This document shows, one piece after another, positions 7,841-17,214 of a DNA stretch of 64,000 nt; positions within the stretch are counted from its first letter, which is position 1, and every line of letters begins with the position of its first letter. The stretch comes from Guptibacillus hwajinpoensis. Lineage in GTDB: Bacteria; Bacillota; Bacilli; Bacillales; Guptibacillaceae. The translations under genes were made by a program, and so were the position numbers. The stretch covers positions 834,329 through 898,328 of the forward strand of contig NZ_LELK01000004.1 in the NCBI RefSeq assembly GCF_001039475.1, read 5' to 3'. The notes under the pieces are model-generated. The model did no database searches. It saw only the letters and a program-made list of their open reading frames with translations, and had not been told where the DNA came from.

Positions 7841-8611
7841 TTGAGAAAGAATACATTTTTCTTGCTTTCTGCAGCCCTATTTTTTGGGGGGATTACTCTT
7901 TTTTCTTTTAAACTGTTTGTTTTAGGATTAATACCACTGTCATGCTTGTTTTTATTATACTTTCTAAATAAGGACTACCGTTCTTCAGTTTCTTTGTTTA
8001 TATTCTTTTTGTTAGGGCTACTTATCTTTCAAATTGGGAGTGCCTATATGTATAAGTTAAGTATCTCTCAAGAAACGAAAGTTTTAATAAATAGAAGCTT
8101 CCTATTGTTTATCCTTACTAGCACCATCATTTCACTCAAAATTTCCAAGCAAAAAATATTCTTATACTCTCATTTACCTAATTGGAACAATCAAATTATT
8201 ATGCCCTTTCATCAGATAAAGGTAGCGCGCTTCTTGCTTTTTGGATTGATTGGTTCGTGCATCATCCTTTTACCAGCTCTCTTTCAGGAGACGAGCTATA
8301 TAAAATCACTATTCCTCTTTGGGATTTTGTTTGCCCTTATAAATGCTACTTTGGAAGAAGTATTATGGAGAGGTGTGATGTTATCAAGTTTAAAAAGGAA
8401 TGTCTCCACCTTATATGCTGTTTTGATTACAAGTGTCGGTTTTGGTCTCTTACATATATCAATCGGAATACCTGTAATGCTGAGTATACTATTCTCTTTC
8501 GGTGGGCTTTTCTATGCGATCGTGGTAATAAAGTCAAAAAGTATTTACCCATCTATAGTCTTTCATATGCTCATTAATTTAGGTATGGTTTTCAATGGTT
8601 GGATTATTTAA
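7841..8611 (+). CDS. CPBP-family intramembrane glutamic endopeptidase
   Basis: A 256-residue membrane protein with about seven to eight hydrophobic helices. The three CPBP (ABI/Rce1-like) motifs are present: EEVLWRG with the catalytic Glu pair, a histidine in GFGLLHISIG, and FHMLINLGMVF at the C-terminus. In Gram-positive bacteria such proteases can process small peptides or give bacteriocin self-immunity. The start is TTG at 7841 after GGTGGAGG, spaced a little long (13-14 bases). It is monocistronic. Confidence 0.85.
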   Translation: MRKNTFFLLSAALFFGGITLFSFKLFVLGLIPLSCLFLLYFLNKDYRSSVSLFIFFLLGLLIFQIGSAYMYKLSISQETKVLINRSFLLFILTSTIISLKISKQKIFLYSHLPNWNNQIIMPFHQIKVARFLLFGLIGSCIILLPALFQETSYIKSLFLFGILFALINATLEEVLWRGVMLSSLKRNVSTLYAVLITSVGFGLLHISIGIPVMLSILFSFGGLFYAIVVIKSKSIYPSIVFHMLINLGMVFNGWII

Positions 8612-8616
8612 ACTTA

Positions 8617-8648
8617 TTCAACAATCTTGGAGCGTTAATCTAAAAAGG
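8617..8648 (+). repeat. Short GGAGC-type downstream sequence
   Basis: TTCAACAATCTTGGAGCGTT starts six bases after the stop of the CPBP gene and belongs to the same loose family as the copies at 7758, 26381, 27017 and 27592. Confidence 0.45.
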
Positions 8649-8724
8649 ATATAAGTGGTTGGAAAAGACGGACATCACTGCTGAAAAAAGTATTGAGTAT
8701 AATCTAGGTATGGAAAACAAGACA

Positions 8725-8763
8725 AAAAGCATGGATCATTATAATTATCGATCCATGCTTTTC
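8725..8763. terminator. Bidirectional terminator between CPBP and subtilisin genes
   Basis: AAAAGCATGGATC / GATCCATGCTTTT with an 11-12 base loop serves the two convergent genes. Confidence 0.85.
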
Positions 8764-8773
8764 TATTAACTTA

Positions 8774-9922
8774 TTATCTGGTTGCTTCGTACACATCGAT
8801 TACGCCGTTACCATAATAGAAAGATTCTCCAAGCGGAATGGCTGTATCAATAAGCTTTTGACGAACCTGTGCGTTTGATAACCCAGAGTTGCCTGCCATG
8901 ATAAGCGCAGCTGCTCCAGCTACGTGAGGAGAGGCCATCGACGTACCATTATAGCTGTCATAGCTATTACCAGGCACAGAGCTTAAGATGTTAACACCTG
9001 GAGCCATTACTTCTAGTTCAGATCCTACGCTAGAGAACGAAGCACGGTTGTTACTTGAATCTACTGCACCTACTGCCATTACAGAAGCATATTTTGCAGG
9101 ATAGCCGATTGTGTTTTTCTTACCTCTTGTTCCTTCGTTTCCAGCTGCCGCAACGACTAACACACCTGAGTTGTAAGCATTGTCATTCGCTTCTTGAAGT
9201 GCAGTTGATCCAGAACTACCGCCCAAACTCATGTTGATCACATCCATATTGTTGTCCACTGCCCACTCAATTCCTTGAATGATGCCGCTATAAGTTCCAC
9301 TTCCAGAGCTGTCTAATACTTTTACAGCGTATAGACTAGCAGTATGCGCAACACCAAGGACGCCAACGTTGTTATTCAGTCCAGCAACAGTTCCTGCAAC
9401 GTGCGTACCATGGCCATTTCCATCAGTGAAAGCATCTGGCTCACCAGAAACGAAGCTTGCACCGCCACTCACATTAAGATCTTCATGGCTAGCTTCAATT
9501 CCTGTATCTAAAACAGCAACTTTAACACCAGAGCCAGTGTTTCCAGTTGCGTGAACTTGATCTGCTTTTATGTGAGAGATACCCCACGGCGTTGTTTGTC
9601 CGATCGCATACGCCATTTGGTCTTCTTCTACATACGACACATTAGGGTTTTTCTTAAGAGCTTCTGCTGCTTTTTCGGGCAAAGAGACAAGCATCGTATC
9701 CATAAATTTATATTGATGTTTAACTTGTCCACCTATGTTTTTAATGTTATTGATTTGAGTTGTTTTAATATCTGATTTAAAACCAACGAGGAAGTCTTTC
9801 GGTCCTTTGTCTACCGGAGCGGCAGAGGCAGACGGTGTAGAGAAATGTAAGTTTCCTACCAATAAGGATAGAACGAGAACCAGGCTAAACAAAGCACTTA
9901 ATGTTCTTAAAGTAGCTTTCAT
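8774..9922 (-). CDS. Secreted subtilisin-like alkaline serine protease precursor
   Basis: A 382-residue S8 protease with pre-pro-mature layout. Residues 1-35 are a Sec signal peptide ending in ASAAP, about 36-108 an I9 propeptide (DFLVGFKS to VSYVEEDQ), and the mature enzyme begins near [13 protein letters not shown]. The catalytic triad is D139 (VAVLDTG), H171 (GHGTHVAG) and S328 ([12 protein letters not shown]), with the oxyanion Asn in AAAGNEG. The start at 9922 is chosen over the upstream in-frame ATG at 9961 because GGGAGG lies seven bases before it and it begins the signal peptide. Related to the high-alkaline subtilisins of alkaliphilic bacilli. Confidence 0.95.
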   Translation of the reverse strand: MKATLRTLSALFSLVLVLSLLVGNLHFSTPSASAAPVDKGPKDFLVGFKSDIKTTQINNIKNIGGQVKHQYKFMDTMLVSLPEKAAEALKKNPNVSYVEEDQMAYAIGQTTPWGISHIKADQVHATGNTGSGVKVAVLDTGIEASHEDLNVSGGASFVSGEPDAFTDGNGHGTHVAGTVAGLNNNVGVLGVAHTASLYAVKVLDSSGSGTYSGIIQGIEWAVDNNMDVINMSLGGSSGSTALQEANDNAYNSGVLVVAAAGNEGTRGKKNTIGYPAKYASVMAVGAVDSSNNRASFSSVGSELEVMAPGVNILSSVPGNSYDSYNGTSMASPHVAGAAALIMAGNSGLSNAQVRQKLIDTAIPLGESFYYGNGVIDVYEATR

Positions 9923-10332
9923 TTCATTTCCTCCCATAATTTTATAGCGTATAACAATCAAACTATGTACTCGTGGTGTTCAGGTCCCGGGCCCGAATAT
10001 GTATGTCAGAAAAGTTCGACTATTACTAATATTATGGTAACATGACCCAGAAAATAATAATATTGGGAAATGTACCGTCCGACGAGAGGTTTAATTGGTT
10101 GTTAATAGAACTAGTTTCCCAATCTGCAAACTATAAAAATAATGTTATACTAAAAGTTTTAATTATAATTTAAAGAATTGTAATAATAAGTGTATAAATT
10201 TTGTAGGATCTATGTAACTTTTTAAGTGGGGAGGAAACAAATGACTGATTTATGTGGACTGATTAGAAATAATTAGCATAGGAGATTCCCTTTCCCTTAG
10301 GATAGCTTAAGAGATTTAGATGCAAAAAGTAT
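9923..10332. other. Intergenic gap with an 11-codon ORF behind a strong RBS
   Basis: The subtilisin promoter must lie here but no clear box was found. At 10241-10276 an 11-codon ORF (MTDLCGLIRNN) follows a textbook GGGGAGGAAACAA; it may be a leader peptide or the remnant of a lost gene. The rest is AT-rich and unremarkable. Confidence 0.35.
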
Positions 10333-10596
10333 TTGGGGGGTTGGAATGAAGGAAATTATACTAATGGGATATTTCTACTAACTATATTAGGAATATCTTC
10401 TTGTGGTTCATTTAACCTATTAAAAGATTTTAATGAAGAAAATGGACTTAAAGAATTTATCTCAAAAGATCACAAGTTTAAAGGTCAGGAAATTATAGAA
10501 ATAGATTATAAAGGAACTGATCCCTATTATATTCAAACAAAAGAGGAAGAAAAAACAAGACCTTATATCGTAATGAGATATAGGAGCGTTAGTTAA
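10333..10596 (+). pseudogene. Remnant of a small lipoprotein gene, apparently frameshifted
   Basis: The open frame (87 codons from TTG at 10333) contains GIFLLTILGISSCGSFN, a lipoprotein signal with lipobox ISSC. The natural start, ATG at 10346 giving MKEIILMG, is one base out of frame and hits a stop after 11 codons. Joining the two frames restores an ordinary signal peptide of about 20 residues, so a one-base indel near 10364-10370 is likely. The remaining 65 residues are not recognised. It could also be read from the TTG without a proper signal start. Confidence 0.4.
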
Positions 10597-10608
10597 ATAA
10601 ACGATATT

Positions 10609-10639
10609 ATGACTTCCATAAAATTGGAGGTCATTTTTT
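10609..10639 (+). terminator. Terminator after the lipoprotein remnant
   Basis: ATGACTTCCA-TAAAAT-TGGAGGTCAT followed by TTTTT. Confidence 0.75.
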
Positions 10640-10855
10640 ATAGATAAAGACCACACTATTGAACGATGGAAGGGCGATAGGTTCTGCTATAAGCGCTTCT
10701 ATCGTGAATTGCACATCCCGAAAGACGAAGGAGCCTTGGAGAACTCGATTGTTCACTTAATTTTGTGATGACATTAAAATCCAGGTTAGTTTGCTATTTT
10801 GTGGGGTAGGACAAGATAGAAGTATTGAAATTCATAAAAACAGAATGGTGATCAA

Positions 10856-12253
10856 ATGGGGTTCTTTTACTATATAAGGAAATATTTAAGAATGTCGAGA
10901 CGTCAGCGGAAAAGTGAATTAAATTCTACCATTTGGTTTATGCCATTTTGGTATATCGTTGGAGCTGTCGGTTTATCCGCTTTTACCTATTATCTCGATT
11001 ATGTAGTGGATGTTAGCTTGTATCTGCCAATTGGGATTGGTTTCAGCGGACAAACTCTGCAAGTTCTATTGAGTGCACTCGTAGGAGGGGTGCTGACCTT
11101 AAGTGCCTTTACACTTAACTCCTTGCTCGTCGCCCTGACGACGTTTAGCGGGCAGTTCTCTTCCAAAATGCTAGTGAACTTTGTGAGTGACCGAGCGACC
11201 CAGCACGTACTCGGTATTTTTAACGGAAGTTTTATTTACGTGCTCTTAAACTTCTTATACGTGACGCATGGAGAAGAGGAGTATGTCGTTGCGACACCGG
11301 TCTTATCCATTCTGACAGCTATTACAGCTGCTGTGACCTTCATTTATTTTATAAACCATACAGCTACTTGGATGCAGGTTCACAATATCAGCTTCAATAT
11401 GAATGCCAAGTCAAAATCAGTCCAGGCTTCTCTAGAAAAAGAATTAAATCCTTACCACCTTGAGAAGGAGATAGAGAAAGAATCCCTTCCACTTGATGCT
11501 GATGGCAAAATTATAAAAACCAGTCAATCTGGTTATCTTCAAGTCGCTGACTTTTCAAGATTAATTAAACAGGCGAATAGAGATGACATCATCCTAAGGT
11601 TCGATGTCAGAATTGGAGAATTTGTAATAGAAGGAACCCCGTTGCTGACTTATTGGGAATACGGACAAACCATTAATCCCGACCGCTACCTTAAGTCCAT
11701 TGAGATTGGAGTCAAACGAACAGAAATTCAAGACCTCGAGTATGGCCTAATAAAGCTTGCCGAAGTAGCCATTAAGGCTTTAGGTCATAATGACCCTCTT
11801 ACGGTTACAAATACAATACATCAGATTGCTGATTTGTTGAAAAGCATTGGTCAGTCTAGGAATTTCTCTCCTTACCTTTTCGACCAGAAACAGGAGCTTC
11901 GTATTATCTTAAATCAGAAGGACTTTCCCTACTTTCTTCATAAAGGATTTGCCTCCATTCGTGAGTTTGCAAATCAGAATTCGACAGTTCTGACAGAGCT
12001 GTTAACGATGATTTCCCTTCTAAGTAAAACGATGGATAAGGAAGTACACAAAGACCTATGGGAATTTGCTCGCCAGACAATTTTAGGATTTGATAACTAT
12101 AGCCTATACGAAAATGACTGTTTGTATATTTTAGAGCAATTATCCGAGCTTTCTAAAAACACAGGGAATCAGAAAGATTATCTTTTCCTCCTTGAATATA
12201 TGCTGCAACGAGTCAGTTCTAAAAGTGCTTCCAAGGTGCTCCCTCCTCTATAA
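10856..12253 (+). CDS. DUF2254 membrane protein
   Basis: A 465-residue protein with four membrane helices in residues 20-175 and a large soluble C-terminal part. The family signature is seen in LLSALVGGVLTLSAFTLNSLL, FSGQFSSKML and QHVLGIFNGSFIYVLL. The soluble domain contains a beta segment (DDIILRFDVRIGEFVIEG) and helices. The function of DUF2254 is not known. ATG at 10856 has only a weak ribosome site (GGTGATCAA). No terminator follows directly; the palindromic element P2 lies 55 bases downstream. Confidence 0.85.
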   Translation: MGFFYYIRKYLRMSRRQRKSELNSTIWFMPFWYIVGAVGLSAFTYYLDYVVDVSLYLPIGIGFSGQTLQVLLSALVGGVLTLSAFTLNSLLVALTTFSGQFSSKMLVNFVSDRATQHVLGIFNGSFIYVLLNFLYVTHGEEEYVVATPVLSILTAITAAVTFIYFINHTATWMQVHNISFNMNAKSKSVQASLEKELNPYHLEKEIEKESLPLDADGKIIKTSQSGYLQVADFSRLIKQANRDDIILRFDVRIGEFVIEGTPLLTYWEYGQTINPDRYLKSIEIGVKRTEIQDLEYGLIKLAEVAIKALGHNDPLTVTNTIHQIADLLKSIGQSRNFSPYLFDQKQELRIILNQKDFPYFLHKGFASIREFANQNSTVLTELLTMISLLSKTMDKEVHKDLWEFARQTILGFDNYSLYENDCLYILEQLSELSKNTGNQKDYLFLLEYMLQRVSSKSASKVLPPL

Positions 12254-12308
12254 ACGTAGTTTTGGATAATTAACTCTCCACCTATTGGGAGCGTTAGCTT
12301 AATTTAAA

Positions 12309-12414
12309 GGCTATGTTAATGAACAGTGTTGATTTTTGGCTCATTCGAGTGAAACTGAGGTTTCACTCGAATGAGCCAAAAGTTAAGAAATCAACATTAT
12401 GAGCTAACATAGCC
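12309..12414 (+). repeat. Palindromic element, copy P2 (complete)
   Basis: Runs from GGCTATGTTAATGAAC to GAGCTAACATAGCC. The centre TTGGCTCATTCGAGTGAAAC pairs with GTTTCACTCGAATGAGCCAA. It is the reference copy: P1 (6922) is its reverse complement and P3 (44094) is the same element lacking 38 bases. Confidence 0.85.
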
Positions 12415-12431
12415 AATTTAAATATAATAAT

Positions 12432-12473
12432 AAAACATCATTTCGTTCATCTTGATTCGAAATGATGTTTTTT
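12432..12473 (+). terminator. Terminator-like hairpin downstream of P2
   Basis: AAAACATCATTTCG / CGAAATGATGTTTT with a 12-base loop and nine T residues. It probably ends the DUF2254 transcript. Confidence 0.8.
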
Positions 12474-12641
12474 TTTGATTTGTTTGAACAGACCACAAAA
12501 TTCCGATTTGATTCCTCATAATTATTGTCGTAAAAAAGTAATGTTTTCTGCACAATAAATTCATACTCTGAAGGTAATATTTACCTTGGCCATCTCTTTC
12601 GGCCATACTAAATAAAAGTTAAGGGAAGTAGGAGGAATACG

Positions 12642-13223
12642 ATGAAGAATAAAAGCGCAATAGCTATGACCATTGCTATTCTTTCGTTATTATTGGTTGC
12701 ATGCGGTAATAATGAAAGCATGATGAATGAGGAGACAAATAAGGAATCTTCACAAATGAATTCTAATTCAGAGGAAAGTATGGACGGCATGAATCATTCA
12801 GGCTCTAGTGATATTCCAGAAGGTTTAAAGGAAGCAAAAAACCCAACTTTTGAAGTTGGTAGCAAAGCGATCATCACTGCAAGTCATATGAAAGGAATGG
12901 AAGGTGCTGAAGCTACAATTAAAGGTGCTTATGAGACGACGGCATATGTGATTTCGTATACGCCTACTTCCGGTGGTGAAAAAGTAAATAACCACAAGTG
13001 GATTATACAAGAGGAAATAGAAGAAGCTGGAGATGAAAATTTAGAAAAAGGAAAAGAAGTTACCATTACAGCTTCGCACATGAAAGGTATGAACGGAGCT
13101 AAAGGTATCATTGAATCATCAAATCCTACGACTGTCTATATGGTAGATTATATGTCTGCTTCTGGAGGGGAAGAAGTAACCAATCATAAATGGGTTACAG
13201 AATCTGAACTAACGGTTAAATAG
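12642..13223 (+). CDS. ydhK: YdhK-like lipoprotein with two DUF1541 repeats
   Basis: A 193-residue exported lipoprotein. The signal peptide ends in the lipobox LLVAC (Cys21), followed by a Met/Ser/Asn/Glu-rich linker. Two DUF1541 repeats of about 55 residues follow, each with SHMKGM, a TTAYVISY or TTVYMVDY strand and NHKW. Met- and His-rich segments and the YhjQ, CcdA-like and two-component neighbours point to copper or heavy-metal handling at the membrane, which is inference. ATG at 12642 follows GTAGGAGGAATACG. Its own terminator follows. Confidence 0.9.
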   Translation: MKNKSAIAMTIAILSLLLVACGNNESMMNEETNKESSQMNSNSEESMDGMNHSGSSDIPEGLKEAKNPTFEVGSKAIITASHMKGMEGAEATIKGAYETTAYVISYTPTSGGEKVNNHKWIIQEEIEEAGDENLEKGKEVTITASHMKGMNGAKGIIESSNPTTVYMVDYMSASGGEEVTNHKWVTESELTVK

Positions 13224-13245
13224 ATTCCATGCCTTGTCTTTTTAT

Positions 13246-13288
13246 CATGCACCTATTCTGATCAAAAGATAGGTGCATGTTTTTTTTT
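13246..13288 (+). terminator. Terminator of the ydhK-like gene
   Basis: CATGCACCTAT / ATAGGTGCATG, 12-base loop, nine T residues. Confidence 0.9.
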
Positions 13289-13436
13289 GATCTAGTGCAA
13301 AACATCCTTCTCATGTTCCTGTTAAAGGTTTTTTTGGAGTCTTCTAGTTGGAACAATTCATTTTGCACAACTTCTCAATAATTAAGTGCTAGAGTATTAG
13401 TGAATGTCAAAATTGAAAAAGAAGGATGGTCATGAT

Positions 13437-14411
13437 TTGAAATCAAAATGGTTTTTTATAGTAGGAACAACAACCTTACTAATTAGCGCAGGATGTCAGA
13501 ATAATGATGAAGCGAAACCTGAAGAGAATACTGAGATGATTCAAGTCAAAGATGGTGAAGATAATCTCGTTTCTTTAAAGGATTCCAGTTTATATGGTGA
13601 ATTACAAAATAAACAAATAGAACATGTTCATGGTATGGGATACCCAGGGAATCGCAATGAATTAATGATTGCGACTCATAATGGCCCGATTATCTATTAT
13701 GAGGACTTCTGGTATGAAGGGAAAGAGAATAAAAATGATTACATGGGTTTTAATGCTGTTTCTGATGGATTTTATAGTAGCGGGCATCCAGGAGAAGGAT
13801 CTGATCTTCCTAACCCACTTGGTCTAATTAAAAGTACGGACAGAGGAAAAACATTAGAAGAGCTAGGGTTTCAGGGAGAATCAGATTTTCATTATCTCTC
13901 AGTAGGGTATGAGAGTCATGCTATATATGCAGTGAATCAACAAAAGAATAGTGAGATGGATATTGGTGTCTATTATAGCGAGGATGCAGCTAAATGGGAG
14001 GAAATTCAGCTAAATGGGATTCCTAATCAACTATCTGGTATAGCGACTCATCCAATTGATTCAAATGTACTAGCGATAACATCCCCAACGGGTTTATATC
14101 TTTCAAGTAATAAGGGAAGTTCATTTGATCGTGTTTCGGATGAAATATCTGTCAGCTCAGTTTCATTAAGGCCAAACCAACTAATTTATTCAAAAGGAAA
14201 TAACAAGTTAGTCATTCAAAATCTTAGTAATGGGGATGAGAAGGAATTGCCAATGCCAAAAGATGAAATTAAAACGATCGATTATATCGCTGTCAATCCA
14301 CAGAATGAAGAAGAGATTGTATTTCATACCGCAAGCGAATCGATCTATATAACAACGAATTTAGGAAGCGAATGGAAACAACTTGTTAAAAATGGAGAGA
14401 TCGTTGAGTAA
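13437..14411 (+). CDS. F510_1955-type beta-propeller lipoprotein
   Basis: A lipoprotein of about 324 residues. TTG at 13437 gives MKSKWFFIVGTTTLLISAGC, a plausible lipoprotein signal, with AAGGATGG six bases upstream. The in-frame ATG at 13404 would add 11 residues but has no ribosome site. The rest resembles BNR/sortilin-type propellers (IEHVHGMGYPG, LGLIKSTDRGKT, LYLSSNKGSSFD, IYITTNLGSEWK) annotated as F510_1955 family glycosylhydrolase; no hydrolase activity can be read. The CcdA-like gene follows after 26 bases and is probably cotranscribed. Confidence 0.75.
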   Translation: MKSKWFFIVGTTTLLISAGCQNNDEAKPEENTEMIQVKDGEDNLVSLKDSSLYGELQNKQIEHVHGMGYPGNRNELMIATHNGPIIYYEDFWYEGKENKNDYMGFNAVSDGFYSSGHPGEGSDLPNPLGLIKSTDRGKTLEELGFQGESDFHYLSVGYESHAIYAVNQQKNSEMDIGVYYSEDAAKWEEIQLNGIPNQLSGIATHPIDSNVLAITSPTGLYLSSNKGSSFDRVSDEISVSSVSLRPNQLIYSKGNNKLVIQNLSNGDEKELPMPKDEIKTIDYIAVNPQNEEEIVFHTASESIYITTNLGSEWKQLVKNGEIVE

Positions 14412-14437
14412 GTAAGTCTGAAGTAAGGAGTCTTACT

Positions 14438-15169
14438 ATGTATGATGTGTTTAATTCATTAAGTCAAATGCTTAGTGGGCCTTTGACTACACTTGCATAC
14501 CAGACAAACTCAATTCCTTTGTTATCAGCATTCATTCTTGGAGTGCTTGGAGCGACTGCACCATGCCAATTCACAGGCAATATTGGCGCGATTACGTTCT
14601 ATGGAAATCGTTCATTTCAAAAAGGCATTGTCTGGAGCGAAGTAGTTTGCTTTATTCTAGGTAAAATCGTTGTTTTCTCTACCCTGGGGTTAATCGTTTG
14701 GATCCTAGGTCAAGAGTTTCAACAAAGTCTTACAAAGATTTTACCAGTAGCAAGGAAATTCTTCGGGCCTCTTGTTGTTTTAATAGGACTATATTTACTT
14801 GGGGTATTCAAAATGAACTGGAGTGTAAATCTTGGTGAAGTTCCAGAAAGGTTTCTGAAGAAGGGGAAATGGGGAGCTTTTCTTATGGGAGGAAGCTTTT
14901 CGTTAGGGTTTTGTCCTACTATGTTTTCATTGTTTTTTATACTACTGATGCCTCTTACTCTGGCAAGTCCGTATGGTGCAGTTCTACCGGCTACTTTTGC
15001 AATAGGGACGTCGCTGCCTTTTATTACTGCGATGTTCTTAATCTGGTATTTCGGTTTAAGTGGAGCGTTCTTAAAGAAAGGCAGGAAAGTTGGTTCTGTT
15101 CTTCAGAAAATCGCTGGAATAATTCTTGTTACAATCGGAATAGTAGATGCCATCACTTACTGGTTTTAA
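14438..15169 (+). CDS. CcdA/DsbD-like membrane protein (sulfite exporter TauE/SafE-type annotation)
   Basis: A 243-residue protein with six hydrophobic helices in two related halves. Each half has a membrane cysteine next to a proline: LGATAPCQFTGN near residue 42 and LGFCPTMFSLFF near 165. This is the CcdA/DsbD pattern, in which the two cysteines carry reducing equivalents across the membrane. The substrate could be the neighbouring lipoproteins or copper-site cysteines (inference). ATG at 14438 follows AAGTAAGGAG. It forms an operon with the preceding lipoprotein gene. Confidence 0.8.
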   Translation: MYDVFNSLSQMLSGPLTTLAYQTNSIPLLSAFILGVLGATAPCQFTGNIGAITFYGNRSFQKGIVWSEVVCFILGKIVVFSTLGLIVWILGQEFQQSLTKILPVARKFFGPLVVLIGLYLLGVFKMNWSVNLGEVPERFLKKGKWGAFLMGGSFSLGFCPTMFSLFFILLMPLTLASPYGAVLPATFAIGTSLPFITAMFLIWYFGLSGAFLKKGRKVGSVLQKIAGIILVTIGIVDAITYWF

Positions 15170-15362
15170 ATACACATTTAAACAAGAGTTCATCAAGTAC
15201 TTCAACGGCGTAACATATTAGATTACCCCTAGTTTGTCGAGAAAATGTGCAGTGAATGTGAAATTTATCATGAAGTAACTTTATTTAAATTATCCGTTTT
15301 AATTAGATCATTCTTGGCAAAATACTACAATGTAAACAATAATAAATAGGAGGAGTTTAGTT

Positions 15363-15692
15363 ATGTCGCACGAAAAATATGGATCCATTATTGAAACGCT
15401 TCATGAGTGCATGACTGCTTGTAACCATTGTTATGATTCTTGTTTAAAAGAAGATGATGTTAAGATGATGGCTGAATGCATCCGTCTTGATCGAGAATGT
15501 GCAGATATTTGTGGATTCCTTGAACAAGCATTAGTCAGAGGGACCCCTTTTGCCGCAGAACTTGCTCAGGCTTGTGCAGCAATCTGTGAAGCATGTGGTA
15601 ACGAGTGTAAGAAACACGATCATACACACTGCCAGAAATGCGCAGACGCTTGTTTCAAATGTGCGGAAGAGTGTAAAAAACTAGTATCATAA
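15363..15692 (+). CDS. yhjQ: Cys-rich four-helix-bundle copper-binding protein (YhjQ-like)
   Basis: A 109-residue cytosolic protein with 16 cysteines spaced CxxxC, CxxC and CxxxxxxC along four helices, e.g. HECMTACNHCYDSC and HCQKCADACFKCAEEC. It is close to B. subtilis YhjQ and the DUF326/Csp type proteins that store Cu(I) in the core of a helix bundle. ATG at 15363 follows AATAGGAGGAG. It has its own terminator and is followed by a two-component pair. Copper binding is expected from the family and was not tested here. Confidence 0.9.
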   Translation: MSHEKYGSIIETLHECMTACNHCYDSCLKEDDVKMMAECIRLDRECADICGFLEQALVRGTPFAAELAQACAAICEACGNECKKHDHTHCQKCADACFKCAEECKKLVS

Positions 15693-15712
15693 TAAAATAC
15701 CTACTTAAAGAG

Positions 15713-15740
15713 AAAGCTACAACGATGTTGTAGCTTTTTT
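15713..15740 (+). terminator. Terminator of the YhjQ-like gene
   Basis: AAAGCTACAAC-GAT-GTTGTAGCTTT followed by T residues. Confidence 0.85.
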
Positions 15741-15827
15741 AATGTTATAGCAGATGGTGATAAATGAAGCGACATGCACAATTTCTCGATATACTAGTGA
15801 TAGGATAAATCGTAAAAGGGGTTTAGT

Positions 15828-17213
15828 ATGGGATTCAAAAGAAAGAATAAATTAGCGACAAAGTTAGGTGTGTTATTTCTTACGAGTATCATGCTATTAG
15901 AAGGAATTCTTTTTGTGGTGCTCTATTTTGGCTTTTTAAATGAGCGAGTGATGGTGGAGACGGATGCATTGATTGCTCGTGGGAACAGTCACCGAGATGT
16001 TCTTGAGAAACATTTCGATCGAAGTACGAGAGAGCACGTTGCGCTAATGGAGTCTGAAGCTGAAACACAGGTTGTCATAACCGATACAAGAAACAATGTT
16101 CTCTCACACTCTAATGAAATGACTTCAGAAATAGAAAATACCATTGAATCAGTTAATAGTACTGTGGTAGATGGTGGGATTATTGAAGGCGATTGGGGGA
16201 AAGCGCCTTTCATTTCTTCAATTTCACCTGTGAAAATAAAAGGGGAGCAAGTCGGATATGTCTATATGTTTCTGGACACTTCTGGAATCAGAGATGTTCG
16301 TGACAGATTGACGTCTCAATTCTTGATTGTCATGGGTCTTGCATTGTTTCTCACAATTATTACAATAATCTACTTGTCTAGAATTATTACGAAACCTCTC
16401 ATTCATATGAAGGAAGCTACACAGAAAATGAGCAGTGGTGAGCATGATGTTTCTTTAAAAGAAAATAGAAATGATGAATTAGGAGAATTGGCTAGAGCGA
16501 TTCAACGTTTATCAAATGACTTGCTTCGTTTGAAAAACGAGCGAAGTGATTTTCTAGCAAGTATTTCTCATGAGTTGAGAACCCCTTTAACCTATTTAAG
16601 CGGTTACGCGGAAATTGCTAAAAGAGAGAATCTTTCTCCTGAAGATCGAAGCAGGTACTTGACGATTATTAAAGAAGAATCCCAAAACCTTACGAATTTA
16701 GTGAAAGACTTATTTGATATGGCAAAGATGGACCAAAAAGGGTTTTCCATCGAACGTGAGAACATTAAGCTTTGTCCATTAATTGATGAAGTAAGAGAAA
16801 AAGTGAAGCCTGCATTCGAAAACAAAGGTTTATCCCTATATACAAATTGTGAAAATGATATCACGATTTCAGTTGATTCCGATAGATTTTCTCAAGTTTT
16901 GCTTAACCTTTTGGACAACGCCCTCCATTATTCAGGAGCAGGAAAAACCGTTCGTATTGAAGCAGTCCAAATCGAGAATGAGGTAAAAATAGACGTTATT
17001 GATGAAGGAGAAGGAATTCCAGAACAAGATCTTCCATATATCTTTGATCGTCTTTATCGTGTAGACAAATCTAGGTCTCGTAAATATGGGGGATCAGGAC
17101 TTGGTCTTGCCATTGCAAAGGATATTATTGAAAAGCATCATGGAACGATTTCTGCTAAAAGTAGGGTTGGAAAAGGAACGACGGTACAAATTGTGATTCC
17201 AGGAGTTGAGTAA
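15828..17213 (+). CDS. Sensor histidine kinase (HAMP, HisKA, HATPase)
   Basis: A 461-residue membrane kinase. A helix at 12-34 and another near 166-185 enclose a sensor domain of about 130 residues; HAMP runs from about 186 to 238. The phosphorylated histidine is H248 in SISHELRTPLTYLSGYAE. The ATP site has LLNLLDNALHYS (N box), DEGEGIP and GGSGLGLAIAK (G boxes). ATG at 15828 follows AAAAGGGG. The stop is one base before the start of the response regulator gene. Kinase-first order is less common than regulator-first. It probably senses metal or envelope thiol stress, judged only from the neighbours. Confidence 0.92.
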   Translation: MGFKRKNKLATKLGVLFLTSIMLLEGILFVVLYFGFLNERVMVETDALIARGNSHRDVLEKHFDRSTREHVALMESEAETQVVITDTRNNVLSHSNEMTSEIENTIESVNSTVVDGGIIEGDWGKAPFISSISPVKIKGEQVGYVYMFLDTSGIRDVRDRLTSQFLIVMGLALFLTIITIIYLSRIITKPLIHMKEATQKMSSGEHDVSLKENRNDELGELARAIQRLSNDLLRLKNERSDFLASISHELRTPLTYLSGYAEIAKRENLSPEDRSRYLTIIKEESQNLTNLVKDLFDMAKMDQKGFSIERENIKLCPLIDEVREKVKPAFENKGLSLYTNCENDITISVDSDRFSQVLLNLLDNALHYSGAGKTVRIEAVQIENEVKIDVIDEGEGIPEQDLPYIFDRLYRVDKSRSRKYGGSGLGLAIAKDIIEKHHGTISAKSRVGKGTTVQIVIPGVE

Positions 17214-17214
17214 T

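Noticed and set aside
8182..8577. 131-residue ORF overlapping the CPBP gene
   Set aside because: Alternative frame of the CPBP gene, which carries all family motifs in the accepted frame.
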